From assembly GCA_034231615.1 (NCBI GenBank), contig CM067309.1, forward strand, positions 26,745,661-26,809,660: a stretch of DNA of 64,000 nt, read 5' to 3'. This stretch comes from Meghimatium bilineatum (Eukaryota; Mollusca; Gastropoda; Stylommatophora; Philomycidae). A program made the position numbers and the translations under genes. The notes beneath the pieces are model-generated. The model had not been told where the DNA came from. It did no database searches and worked only from the letters and a program-made list of their open reading frames with translations. Numbering within the stretch: the first letter of the stretch is position 1; each line of letters begins with the position of its first letter. Shown one piece after another: positions 11,610-23,131 of this stretch.

Positions 11610-11735
11610 CTGAAACAACATTTCAAGATAATGTCATCAGTGACACCCTGTAACAACTTTTTAAAATAATATCATTGATACTCTGAAAAAAACATTTCAA
11701 GATAATGTCCCCATTGACACCCTGAAATGATGTTA
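11610..11735 (-). repeat. Tandemly repeated SMG6 3' splice-site unit
   Basis: Upstream of the exon on the minus strand, the acceptor and the first 22 or so exon bases (cag + GGTGTCAATGATGACATTAT) are repeated in degenerate form. Apparent exon-start positions are 11609 (the real one), 11647, 11682 and 11721, so unit length is 35-39 bp. Each unit retains a cAG preceded by pyrimidines. Use of an upstream site would add 38 nt or more and shift the frame. Confidence 0.8.
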
Positions 11736-11875
11736 GAAAGTGACACAAGTTTCAGAATCAGATTGGAGGAGGGAATAATGCTGGAACAAGATGCGATGGA
11801 AAGTAGATTTATGGGGATGAAAAGTAAGGACAAGTTTAACTTTATCGGAGGAGGATGAAGTACCCTGAGTATTAG

Positions 11876-12330
11876 TCGGTTGGTTGATTGGTTACTGATC
11901 CAGCGGTCTATGAGCTCATGCCCTTTGACCCAATATCATTAAAATGGCATTATATTGCTGGGAAGTCTGTGGATTTTCAGCCCACCCCAGGCCAGAGCAT
12001 AACTATCACACCACCACTAAAGTAGGTTTCAACCTATGCACTGCTCCGAGCCGCTGCAGCCAAGATAGGGTTTACTGTGCCCATTCCCCGCCACCAAATG
12101 ACTACTGGTTATGCCGTCCTTCTCTATTGCTTCAGGCATGCAACTAAATGTTCAAGTCAAAAGGATTGTTACGTCTTGAGTCACTGTGTCTCTATGATGG
12201 GCCTCAGCCATAGGAAAAACAGTGCTGTCAGTTTCCTCCTCACCAGTGCTGCACAGTACATCTCTGGGTCCTGTCTTCTGTTGCATGGGTAGTTTGTCTA
12301 GAGAGCCATTGGTGAGACCCACAGATGCAA
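11876..12330. repeat. Dispersed repeat R1, copy 1
   Basis: This block, starting ggttggttgattggttactg and containing gagctcatgccctttgaccc, is shared with 29884-30262 and in part with 46105-46160. It shows no coding capacity. In the other two places it interrupts transposon genes, so it is itself a mobile sequence, class unknown. The similarity ends around cagtgctgcacagta. Confidence 0.75.
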
Positions 12331-12544
12331 CGACATGCATGAGTATAAGTCAAGGTATCAAGTCGAGATAACTTATGGACATGAAGCTATACTGATGAAA
12401 GAACACTGTCAAGGAACGAACATCTATGAAAGAAATCAATCATCTCAGAGGATCTATCAAGAAAATCGTCATCATCACTACATACAAGAAGCTGGGAGAA
12501 TGGCAGAGAGTTGCAACAAGCAGTAGGATATTCTTCTTGTTCGC
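12331..12544. other. SMG6 intron, nothing identified
   Basis: No recognised element or exon in about 210 bp between the dispersed repeat and LINE J. Confidence 0.3.
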
Positions 12545-13866
12545 AGTTTGACATGTCTACACAGCAAGTCCTATTTTCTTAATAAATGCTGCGGAATTTG
12601 AAAGCTCCTCAGTGCTCCCATACATCTTTCTGTGATTATCGATCTCTGTGGGCCAGTGTTCTTCCCTTAACTGGTTTAGTGTAGTGCAGTCTTGCAGGAT
12701 ATGTTCAGCGGTCTGTTCTGTCTGCCCACAAGGGCACAGAAGTGATGGGACCAGACTTATCTAATTAAGTGGCTGTTTAATCTGTTGTGTCCTGCCATGA
12801 GGCGGAAGATAATAACCTGCTCTGCTCTGTCGAGAAAGTGGTAATTGTCTTTTGGGTGGTCGACTTTCCTGATAGCTTTGAAAACCTTTGATAGGTCCTC
12901 TTTTCTTGGTAGGTGATTTTTTGGTCTTTTTGTTCCTGTGTTGCTCCATCCTTTGCCAGTCTATTTGCCTCTTCATTTCCTGGTATGCCACAGTAGGATG
13001 GTATCCACTGTAGTATTACCCTTCTTTGGATGCTAACTTCTTGCATGGCTTCCTTCAAGTCTGGCAGTTTATCGCTCTTAAGGGCTTGTAGGACAGACAT
13101 AGCATCAGTAAGAAATACCACCTTTTGACATTGGCTTGTGTTTTTAATTATTTCTGCAGCAATGTTTAAAGCTTGTACTTCTGCAGAGTAGTTTGAGCAG
13201 AATATTCCAGTTGGTGAACATGTGGATTCATTTTCTGTTTCTGGATATTTTATGTACACGCCAGCACCTCAATTCTTCACTGCTCTCGTTGCTGATCCGT
13301 CAGTATATACTTGTATCCATGCTTCTCTGGGGTACATGTCTTCAATCATGTTGCATACTATTGTTTTCTTTTGGAGATTATCCAGTTCCATCATAGTGTG
13401 GTAGCTTCCACGGAACTGGAACAAGTATTGGTGTTATGTCTGGTAGTTCATCCTTATATTTTCTGTTTAGTTTTTTTGGATCGGTGTATAAAACTGCTCC
13501 TATTCAGTCTTCCACTGGCTAGGTCACCATATCTGGCCCTCATTGTATGTGCTGGCATACTCTTGTACTTTTCTGCATGGACCATGGTCTTAGTGTCTCG
13601 CCTGTATGGTAAGGGGGCGATGCCTGTAATTTTTTCCATTTCAGTTATGGGAAAGGTCTTCATGGCACGTGATAAGGCGAAGTGCTTGATTTTGTACCTT
13701 GTTCAGGGCTTGTAGATGGGAGTTGGCTGCTGAAGTCCATGCTGTTGATCCATATTCTAGTACTGGTCTAATTGCACCTGTATATACCTTCTTTAAGGCT
13801 GCCTCATTGGCCCCCCAGTTTGTTCCTGCCAATTTCCTCAGGAAGGCAAGTTTCTTTCTTGAAGCA
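12545..13866 (-). mobile_element. LINE family J, partial copy 2
   Basis: Minus strand. From 5' to 3': KLAFLRKLAGTNWGAN (about 13850-13805), VYTGAIRPVLEYG, LNKVQNQALRLI, then RNase H blocks YSAEVQALNIAAEIIKNT (about 13185), VVFLTDAMSVLQALKSDKL and ILQWIPSYCGIPGNEEANRL. It is nearly collinear with the copy at 16099-17530. The 5' side ends abruptly at 13866, where a Penelope-like RT begins in the same orientation. Several frameshifts; a pseudogene. Confidence 0.85.
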
Positions 13867-15522
13867 GTAGGATGAGAAGAAGTGTTGAGCAGAAAACCAT
13901 GTGCATCAGTAGGTTTGTAGTAAACAGATGTGCTGAGGTAAGGGGGATGAATAGTGACAATAATGTCAAGAAAGTTGACAGAAGTAGTAGAGATGTTGGA
14001 TGTGAATTGAATAGCAGGGTTAAAATTGTTGATAAAATGAGACACTTCTGTCTCAGACATATCAGTAATACCTATACCATCAACAATGTATCTATGAAAT
14101 AGAAGTGGAAAAATACCTTCATAAGTCTCCAAAACATAATGTTCAAGATGCCCCATGAAAAGACACACATAATTGGGTCCCATCTTAGTGCCCATAGCAA
14201 CACTACTGATCTAATAAAAAAAGTGCCCATCGAATTCAAAAGAGTTGAGTCGAATTCATCAGCTCAGCAAGGTAGATAATAGTGGGAGTGGTTATGGAGG
14301 GATGGGGTTTCTTATCTAGAAAAATTGCAAAGCCCTAAGACCATCAGAATGGGGTATAGAAGTACATAAAGAACAAACATCAAGTAAGAACAGAAGAACA
14401 GATGATAAGTGCAATCAGAAGACAACTGAACAGAAAAAAATATAGTTAAAGCATGCTTAGTATCTCTTAAAAATGAAGGCAGTTGCTCTACTAAGGGTTG
14501 GAAAATGCTATCAAGGAAATTGGATATGCGTTCAGTGGGACAAGAGCAAGCAGAGACAATGGGTCTATCAGGATTAGATTCTTTATGAATTTTGGGCAGC
14601 ATATAGAAAACTGGTCAGTCTAAACAGCTTTCATTGATACAAAGAGCCTCAGCACTAGTGGGGAGGTTGTTATTGTGGATAAGAGCCTTAACTATATTTT
14701 GTACCACTTTATTGTTAGGCACAGTTGAGTGAGAGGTACGTACTGTGTAAAATGAGGGGTTAGATAGTTGTTAATGGCCCTCCTGTAGGTAAAGATACTT
14801 ATGCCACACAACTACGGCACCGCTCTTGTCAGCTGGTTTAATGACAATGTGATCACGCCTATGAAGATGCAACAAGGCAGGTGATTCAGCAGGAGTGATA
14901 TTAGAGCGTCTGATGCAGTTGTTATGAAGTGATTGAATATCATACAGAGTATTCTTAATATAAAGATCAAGAGCCTGTGATGCACCAGGCCTGGAAGTCC
15001 ATGGATATTTCTTCTTCTCATATCCAGAGAACAAATTGTCAGTATCAGATGACTCTTTGCCAAAGAAATGATAACGGAGGCAGAGATGACAATGGTAATT
15101 GTGAATGTCTTGAAGAAGAGAGTATTGATCAGGGCGGAGAGGGACGAACTTAAGGTCCTTGCTGAGGAAAGAAACTTCACTATCAGAAAGACTAAGGTCA
15201 GGAGGAATGCAAATGACTAGAGCACTGGAATGACCAGATGGATTAACATCAGCATTAGTGGTAGGGTGAGTTGGAGGAATATAAGTAATTATTAAAGTGG
15301 GGTAGTGGAAGATTAGCACACGTAGTAGAACTAGAATTCGGAAAATAGACGTGCTTTGTGGAGTAAAGAGAACTCAGTTTACTGTTGTGATGAGTGCACA
15401 TAAAATGATATAACTACCCGTTGAGAATGTGGACAAAGCCATGAATGAGAGAGTAGAGTAGATTGTTATTGTAGTTATGGGATTGCAATAGGTGTAGAAT
15501 TTGACATTTTGAAGTGTCTAAG
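13867..15522 (-). pseudogene. Penelope-like element reverse transcriptase (broken)
   Basis: The minus strand reads as a Penelope-like (PLE) RT. N-terminal region: FVPLRPDQYSLLQDIHNYH and HIVIKPADKSGAVVVW (15319-14790). Fingers and palm: [20 protein letters not shown] with [11 protein letters not shown] (14602-14500), then GTKMGPNYVCLFMGHLEHY (14195-14130). The catalytic box reads RYIVDGIG near 14085 where the family has R-Y/F-I-D-D, so one aspartate is replaced by V. It ends at SSHP, just before the linker and GIY-YIG nuclease would begin, and runs in frame into LINE J sequence. The right edge at about 15522 abuts an RTE fragment. Confidence 0.85.
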
Positions 15523-16090
15523 TTAGATAAAAGGTAAGCTCCTAAATATTCAAAATTTGTCACTTCCTCTAAAACACTGTTATCAACTGTTTTTAACAAA
15601 TGTTTTTTTTTTAAATTTACAGTAAGTTTTTCTCATTTATTTTAATATAACTGTGTCGTCTGAGTATCTCATTTCTGAAATCTATAGACCTTGAATGTTT
15701 ATGGGTCTGAATTCTTGCTGCATTGTTTCATATTTCTCATTATATTCTATGCATTTATGTTAAACAGGTATGGCGATAAAGTACACCATTGTCTTACTCT
15801 TTTTTATACTTTAAACCACTCTGACGTTACCACTTCCACTTTTACGACAGCCTCTTGATTTTTGTACAGGTCTTCAATTAGCCATATAATGTGCTCTGGG
15901 AAACCCATATTGTTCATTATTCCCCATAATTGTGATGGTTCACAGTCAAATGTTTTAGTGTAATCTATAAAACATGCATGCAGGTCAATGTTGAATTCTC
16001 TGCATTTTCTATGATCATTCTCATGTTGAATATGTGGTCTCTAGTACCTCTTCCGGCTCTAAACCCTGCCTGAGCTTCGTGAATCTGATA
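15523..16090 (-). mobile_element. RTE-type LINE fragment
   Basis: The minus strand shows RTE reverse-transcriptase pieces: EAQAGFRAGRGTRDHIFNMR near 16070-16010, a region equivalent to FIDYxKxFD near 15970, and LEEVTNFEYLGAYL at 15570-15530. The latter is fused at about 15522 to Penelope-like sequence, so the PLE probably inserted into this LINE. Several frames are mixed; it is a fossil. Confidence 0.7.
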
Positions 16091-16098
16091 GCAAGAGT

Positions 16099-17530
16099 TT
16101 GATATGTCTACACAGCAAGTCCTGTTTTCTTAATAAATGCTGCTGTATTTGAAAGCTCCTCAGTGCTCCCATACATCTTTCTGTGGATATCCTTCTCTGT
16201 GGGCCAGTGTTCTTCCCTTAACTGGTTTAGTGTATTGCAGTCTTGCAGGATATGTTCAGCTGTCTGTGCTGCCTGCCCACAAAGGCACAGTGGTGATGGT
16301 ACCAATCTTAGTCTATTTAAGTGACTGTTTAATCTATTGTGTCCTGTTCTGAGGCGGAAGATAATAACCTGCTCTGCTCTGTTGAAATAGTGGTAATTGT
16401 CATTTGGGTGGTCGACTTTCCAGATGGCTTTAATGAGGGTTTTCTTTTCTTGGTAGGTGATTGCTTGGTCTTTTTGTTCCTGTGTTGCTCCATCCTTTGC
16501 CAGTCTGTCTGCCTCTTCAATTCCTGGTATGCCACAGTGGGATGGTATCCACTGTAGTATTACCCTTCTTTGGATGCTCACTTCTCCCATGGCTTTCTTC
16601 AGGTCTGGCAGTTTATCAGTGTCAAGGACTTGTAGGACAGACATAGCATCAGTAAGAAATTCCACCTGCTGTCATTCACTTGTGTTTTTAATTATTTCTG
16701 CAGCAATGTTTAAAGCCTGTACTTCTGCAGAGTAGATGGAGCAGAATATTCCATTTAGTGAACATATGGATTCATTTATTTTTCTGGATATTTTATGTAC
16801 ACGCCAGCACTCCATTCTTTACTGCTCTGGTTGCTGATCCGTCGGTATAAACTTGTATCCATGCTTCTCTGGGGTACATATCTTCAATCATGTTGCATAC
16901 TATTGTTTTCTTTTGAAGATTTTTCAGTTCTATCATAGTGTGGTAGTTGTTTAAGGTGGTTCTGATAGTGAGATTTGGGTATTGCTCCCACGGAACTGGA
17001 AAAAGTGTTGGTGATATCTCTCTTGTTATGTCTGGTAGTTCATCCTTACATAATCTGTTTAGTTTTTTGGATCAGTGTATAAAACTGCTCCTCTTCAGTC
17101 TTCCACTGGCTAGCTCACTGTGTCTGGCCCTCATTGGATGTGCTGGCATGCTCTTGTACTTTTCTGCATGTACCATGGTCTTAGTGTCTCGCCTGTATGG
17201 TAAGGGGGTGATGCCTGAAATTTTTTCCATTTAATTTATAGGAGAGTCTTCATGGCACCTGTGATAAGGCGAAGTGCTTGATTTTGTATCTTGTTCAGGG
17301 CTTGTAGATGGGAGTTGGCTGCTGAAGTCCATGCTGTTGCTCCATATTCTAGTACTGATCTAATTGCACCTGTATATACCTTCTTCAAAGTTGCCTCATT
17401 CCCCCCCCCCCCCCCCCAATTTGATCCTGCCAATTTCCTCAGGAAGGCAAGTTTCTTTCTTGCCTTTGCTTCTATTTTCTCAATGTGAGGCCTTCATGCC
17501 AGTCTCTTATCTAGCGTAGTGCCCAAGTAC
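16099..17530 (-). mobile_element. LINE family J, partial copy 3 with RNase H end
   Basis: Minus strand. The upstream part reads YLGTTLDKRLA near 17510 and KLAGSNWGGGG near 17430, where a C-run on the plus strand has expanded. RNase H follows: FLTDAMSVLQVLDTDKLPDL, ILQWIPSHCGIPGIEEADRL (about 16590-16500). The C-terminus (16108-16350) has CLCGQAAQTAEHILQDC, a C-x-C...H...C knuckle usual after LINE RNase H, and ends at 16108. This copy shows the 3' end that the 975-4738 copy lacks. Confidence 0.85.
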
Positions 17531-18001
17531 AGGAATGTATCATACATCTATTTGCTCAGAATATAATGATTTATGTATTTTTATCACAAATATGATCTTT
17601 CAATAAAGAGTTAGTCCATAGTTAAAAATTAAATGTGTAAAGTTTAATACAAAACTTTGCTTAAATTATATAAATTGCACAATGACAAAGAACAACAAAA
17701 TTCACATGCAATGAAAATCATATAGAAATTAGTTTTTATTGCAAATAATGCATTTGTGCAAAACATAGTATAAAATTACACCATAGAACAAGAAATGTAA
17801 GTACATCATCATCAAGTACATCATCAATGATGATGATGAAGTAAAACACATATATAAATAATTAATTATATGTCGCTGGGATATTTTAAGATTATTTTTT
17901 TTTTTTAAATTGATAGTTTAGTTCCTTATCATTTCATTTTGAAAACAGTATAGCCTACATAATATTATTTAAAGATTAATTATATTATTAATATTAAAAG
18001 A
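17531..18001. other. SMG6 intron, AT-rich
   Basis: AT-rich filler with short tcatca/atgatg runs near 17810-17840. No gene seen. Confidence 0.4.
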
Positions 18002-18345
18002 TTAAAGAAGACACAGAATTAGAAATGATGTCATAAGAGAAAGAGTGGGTGTCATATAAATTCTACAATACATAGAAAACCAACAGATACAATGGTTTGG
18101 TCATCTGGAAAGAATGCTGTGTGATTCATTAGTTTATAAAACATATACGAAGAGAGGAGAAGCAGAAAGAAGAGCCAAGGGTAGACCTAGAGTACGCTGG
18201 ATCGACAACATCAAAGAGACATTACACGAACACCAAATAACATTATCTGAAGCTGCCAGAAAAGCGAGAGCAAGAACATTGTATCTCCCTCGACACCCAA
18301 AAAGGGTAAAAGAGGAAGGAAAGAAGAAGAAGAAAGATTAACTAA
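18002..18345 (+). mobile_element. RTE-type LINE 3' fragment
   Basis: The plus strand encodes an RTE C-terminus: RIRNDVIRERVGV, IENQQIQWFGHLERM, GRPRVRWIDNIKETLHEHQI and SEAARKARARTLY, ending in an agaagaagaagaaagatta tail. A similar terminus is at 63300-63600. Only the last 340 bp or so remain. Confidence 0.8.
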
Positions 18346-19230
18346 AACCCTGGTGAGTATATTCCTATTATTTATACAGTTTTGTTATTGTGTTTTTATT
18401 TTATTTCAACTCAGATGAAATAAATTAAGAGTTTAGTATAAATAATGGTTTCAAGTTTATAAGCTCTGTGATAAGCAGTTTCACTTATTGTTGAAACATA
18501 AATATGTTTTACAGACTTTACATCTAACCATAGGTGTTAATTTTCTGTAAATAGCTGTATTTGCACGGTTTTCCTCAAGATTTATGGCTGTATGGGCATA
18601 CATCAGCATATATGGATATTTACGTGAATTTCTGCAGTTCTGTACATTTTGGGTATTTTTACTAAGTTTAGTGGTGACCCTGATTATTTACATATATTTT
18701 ATTGGCAACAGTGGTTTTTGTGGGTTTTAACATTTGTTGCTGGTCTTGGAGTGTAGTGTTGATGGCAACACTGATTTTAACACATTACAGTAATTTAATT
18801 ATTCTCTGTGCTGGGAAAGTTGTCTTTATAACGAACTTAGGGAATTTTTGTCCACATGAATTGACAGTGTATCTACAGTACATATGTATCTGTGTGTGTG
18901 CCTATACATTGTATATTGTATGTTTTTGTTTGCTTCCTAGATAGTGTAAAGTTAAACAATAATATAAAATATGTAGGCCTCAACCCGATCTTTAGAATTA
19001 TCTTTGCATAATAATTTTATAATAATATGTGTGGTTACAGTTGATAGAGACACAGAAATTCTGATAATGGAAAATACAGAGCAACAAATACATCATTGTG
19101 TGTTTGTTCTGTCACATATGATGCTGGTAATAAAGCATCCCGCTTTATTTACAGCATATAGAAATATTATATTTTTTATATATTAGATCTGTAATGAAAT
19201 ATATATTATCCTTTATTAAGTAATAATATT
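18346..19230. other. SMG6 intron with weak repeat similarity
   Basis: No gene seen. Bases about 18690-18800 (ggcaac...actgattttaacacatta) resemble 63865-63980, again linking RTE 3' flanks at the two places. Confidence 0.35.
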
Positions 19231-19262
19231 AGGTCTGGCTCTGTGGTAGCACGATCTCAGCA
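19231..19262 (+). repeat. tRNA-derived SINE head fragment
   Basis: ggtctggctctgtggtagca matches the reverse complement of the SINE at 26525-26615 over its A-box region. The B-box part is missing. Confidence 0.4.
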
Positions 19263-19763
19263 ACAGACAAGCCATTAAAAAACATAGACAAACTATTGAA
19301 AATATTTATAATTGCTTAAAAAAGAATAATCACCATCATCAAGTGCCGCCTCCGTGACGAAGGTTGGCTGCAACATACCCTGTCTCTTGTTTTGGTGGTG
19401 CACTTTGCTAGACTGTAACCTGTCCATCTTGTGATGTTACTCTCCCACTAGTATCTCTGCCAACATCTTGCTCGCTTCCCTTTGACTTAACCCTCAAGTA
19501 AGGTCTTCAATAAAATGTCATGTCTTTTAATGTGTCCAAAATATTTTATTTGCCTAATCTTTATTTCTCTTCGCAATTCTTTCTTCATATTAAGTATTTT
19601 TAGAACCTCTTTGTTTGTTTTCTTCTTCCACAATGTTCTCCCTATTCTTCTATATGTCCAAATCTCACAGGCTTCAATTCTGTCTTTTAATTGTTTATTT
19701 AGTGTCCATGTTTCTGAGCCAAACATTAATATAGAATAGATATAGCATTTTATAATTCTCATT

Positions 19764-20146
19764 CCCCATCGAAGGCCAGCACCGTGAAGTGGTGATGGGG
19801 CTTAGTTCAGCCATCAGGGGAAGGAAACTAAGACTGGTCAGGTAGTCCCACTCGAGTAGGACCACAGTCCTGCCCAAGTAAGCAATGTGCAACCGAAGAT
19901 GGAGGCAACCAGCCAAAGGGCTCACAATTAATCAGGATGCTACGCACAAAACACAATGGGAACATGTCTATATCTAATAATATTTATGGTGCCTGCCCTG
20001 TGGCAGATTTTCGGGCAGGGACGGTACTGTGCCCTATACCTCAAAAGGGTCCAACCTCAATAACTGAAACAGTTTTATTCAGGAGACAGAATTACAGATA
20101 TAGACATGCTTCAATTGAACGAAAGAAGAAGAAGCAGAAAAAAATT
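19764..20146 (+). mobile_element. 383-bp retroposon with 10-bp TSD
   Basis: AATTCTCATT is present at 19754-19763 and again at 20147-20156, on either side of a 383-bp insert that ends in an A-rich gaagaagaagcagaaaaaaa tail. The head (ccccatcgaaggccagcacc) resembles a LINE 5' UTR, so it may be a LINE-derived non-autonomous element with 5' and 3' ends joined. No coding capacity. It interrupts the RTE LINE described above. Confidence 0.75.
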
Positions 20147-20183
20147 AATTCTCATTTTTAAGTTGTTTGTAACTTGTTTAGAT

Positions 20184-20586
20184 CAGGAAACCATGGCTCG
20201 CAAGCCAGATGTGGCTCTATTGATGGCTGCATCTGGCTTGCAGACAAATGTTCGATTATAAAAAAAAAAGTTTCTTTAGGCTCCTTTGATCTACATATTA
20301 ATTGCATATCAATATTTAATTCTACAAATGAGCTAAAGTCTACTGCAGCTCAGCATCAGATGTCGCATTAATGGTAAGAAATACTAATTATTGATTAGCA
20401 ACAGCATAACAATGTTAATAAAATGAATTCAGAGACAATTATTGTACTTTTAGTATTTAAATTACACAAAATGCACACATTTACTTGAATTTTTAGTTTT
20501 AAACATAATTTATGGCGCTCACAGGATTACTTTTCAAAATATGTGGTGTCCATGACTCTCTCAGACAAAAATGTTCCCGACCCCTG
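20184..20586. mobile_element. hAT MITE, 403 bp, 8-bp TSD
   Basis: GTTTAGAT occurs at 20176-20183 and 20587-20594. The insert begins CAGGAAACC and its other end reverse-complements to CAGGGGTCGGGAAC, imperfect terminal inverted repeats of hAT type. The 8-bp duplication is diagnostic of the superfamily. Inside is a further inverted repeat around gccagatgtggct/gcatctggcttgc at 20203-20240. No transposase, hence non-autonomous. Confidence 0.85.
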
Positions 20587-20696
20587 GTTTAGATGTTACT
20601 ATTTTCCTCATGTCATTGAAGGTACATTTAGCCATTCCTATTCTTTTAATTTCTGTTTCACATTTGCTGTCATTTGTGACTATGTGTCCAAGATAT

Positions 20697-21912
20697 TGAT
20701 AATGAAATAATGTTTTACTTGTTGAAGTTTCTCTCTATGTATGTTTATGTATTCTTTGAAAAGAATAGAAAATCACTACAGCCCAAAATAATCTGGGTTG
20801 ATGGCTACATCCTGAATAGGATATACAGCCTATTTTTTTCTATTGGGGCATAAATCAGATTTGTGTATTTATTGGCAATGTGTAACAAATACATTTGCTA
20901 AGGAGTTTGTGATGCTTGGTGTTGTCATTCAAACCCTTTTTTTGTAAAATGGATGGGCGGAGGGTGGGCGCAATGTAAATAGTGACATTTACACTGAGCA
21001 ACAAGTAAGCAACCAGCACAAACTACTAAACCACAGAGAAGGTGGAAGTACCCCACAAATATGCAATAATAGTTTTTAATAAAAAATTAAACAAATAAAC
21101 TGCCTAATGCCCCCCACCCCATAAAACAGAACATGAATTAATTCGACCAAGCTACTATTTATTAACGAAGTCAAAAAAAATTCAAAAAACCCCAAGAGGA
21201 CCATCTTGCTTCTTTAAAAAAAAAAACCATCCTCTTTGTGTGTGGCCCTCGACATTATTTATGGTTTTTCATGATTGTGTATAGTGTTTTAGAACTTTTT
21301 GTATGGTTTTTAGGCTCAACTGGTTGACACCTATTTCTAACTCTACTCTTTCTTTCAATTTTTATTTTTTTATAAAAAAGTTTACAATATCTCTGTGTGC
21401 TTGTAAATTCTGGGTCCATTGCATGGCGTGAGAAAGTAGCTGACTTTTCTGTGACCAGAACATCATCATATATTCCTATATTTCCTAACTAATTCTTCTG
21501 TAAAATTTAACTGATTATATCTATTTGGTCACTTTAAATCATCTAGATTTGGATTCTTCCTTCAACAATCTTGGAACAATATATAGGCATTTGCCCTAGT
21601 TATACTAATGGAAAGAAAAAAAATTGTTTTTCAAAATTTATTTTCCCCTTTCATATACCAGTACTTATTGTAATCTCTAACAATATTAGGCTGCTTGACT
21701 TGAATTTCCCTAAAAAGCCATTTACTTTTCTTTTCTTCTTTATATATGTAAATTTATTTGCTTTATGGATTGTAGAAATTAATGAAATTGTTTTATTATC
21801 CATCCACTGTACTATTAATTGTTCCCCATTCCTCATCCGCCTCATAGCCCCTCTTGTATTGCCTTTTTCAAATTCCTTTATATTTTTAAGCTGAACAGGA
21901 AAGCCTTCCCTT
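20697..21912. repeat. 1.2-kb tandem duplication, unit 1
   Basis: This unit is nearly identical to 21915-23131. It starts with about 40 bp of the RTE LINE (ataatgaaataatgttttac) and ends within the piggyBac transposase C-terminal half (ggaaagccttc). Differences seen by eye: unit 2 has an extra gtgagcaacaa near 22224 and lacks 9 bp near 23064; a few substitutions. The high similarity points to a recent duplication. On the minus strand this unit repeats the transposase C-terminal region and its 3' UTR. Confidence 0.9.
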
Positions 21913-21914
21913 AT

Positions 21915-23131
21915 TGATAATGAAATAATGTTTTACTTGTTGAAGTTTCTCTCTATGTATGTTTATGTATTCTTTGAAAAGAATAGAAAATCACTACAGC
22001 CCAAAATAATCTGGGTTGATGGCTACATCCTGAATAGGATATACAGCCTATTTTTTTCTATTGGGGCATAAATCAGATTTGTGTATTTATTGGCAATGTG
22101 TAACAAATACATTTGCTAAGGAGTTTGTGATGCTTGGTGTTGTCATTCAAACCCTTTTTTTGTAAAATGGATGGGCGGAGGGTGGGCGCAATGTAAATAG
22201 TGACATTTACACTGAGCAACAAGTGAGCAACAAGTAAGCAACCAGCACAAACTACTAAACCACAGAGAAGGTGGAAGTACCCCACAAATATGCAATAATA
22301 GTTTTTAATAAAAAATTAAACAAATAAACTGCCTAATGCCCCCCCACCCCATAAAACAGAACATGAATTAATTCGACCAAGCTACTATTTATTAACGAAG
22401 TCAAAAAAAATTCAAAAAACCCCAAGAGGACCATCTTGCTTCTTTAAAAAAAAAACCATCCTCTTTGTGTGTGGCCCTCGACATTATTTATGGTTTTTCA
22501 TGATTGTGTATAGTGTTTTAGAACTTTTTGTATGGTTTTTAGGCTCAACTGGTTGACACCTATTTCTAACTCTACTCTTTCTTTCAATTTTTATTTTTTT
22601 ATAAAAAAGTTTACAATATCTCTGTGTGCTTGTAAATTCTGGGTCCATTGCATGGCGTGAGAAAGTAGCTAACTTTTCTGTGACCAGAACATCATCATAT
22701 ATTCCTATATTTCCTAACTAATTCTTCTGTAAAATTTAACTGATTATATCTATTTGGTCACTTTAAATCATCTAGATTTGGATTCTTCCTTCAACAATCT
22801 TGGAACAATATATAGGCATTTGCCCTAGTTATACTAATGGAAAGAAAAAAAATTGTTTTTCAAAATTTATTTTCCCCTTTCATATACCAGTACTTATTGT
22901 AATCTCTAACAATATTAGGCTGCTTGACTTGAATTTCCCTAAAAAGCCATTTACTTTTCTTTTCTTCTTTATATATGTAAATTTATTTGCTTTATGGATT
23001 GTAGAAATTAATGAAATTGTTTTATTATCCATCCACTGTACTATTAATTGTTCCCCATTCCTCATAGCCCCTCTTGTATTGCCTTTTTCAAATTCCTTTA
23101 TATTTTTAAGTTGAACAGGAAAGCCTTCTCT
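21915..23131. repeat. 1.2-kb tandem duplication, unit 2
   Basis: Second copy, attached to the rest of the piggyBac pseudogene at 23131-23660. Offset from unit 1 is 1218 bp at the left end and 1229 bp in the middle because of small indels. Confidence 0.9.

Larger units (their letters stand above)
19335..20740 (-). mobile_element. RTE-type LINE split by two insertions
   Basis: Minus strand. RT thumb sequence QYLGHIVTNDSKCETEIKR lies at about 20700-20640. It continues through 20595-20600, then 20183-20147, then 19763-19487 (MRIIKCYIYSILMFGSETW, IWTYRRIGRTLW, IRQIKYFGHIKRHDI). The pieces rejoin in order once the hAT MITE (20184-20586) and the retroposon (19764-20146) are removed. It ends near 19335 with a cttgatgatggtg-like tail. 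Confidence 0.8.
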
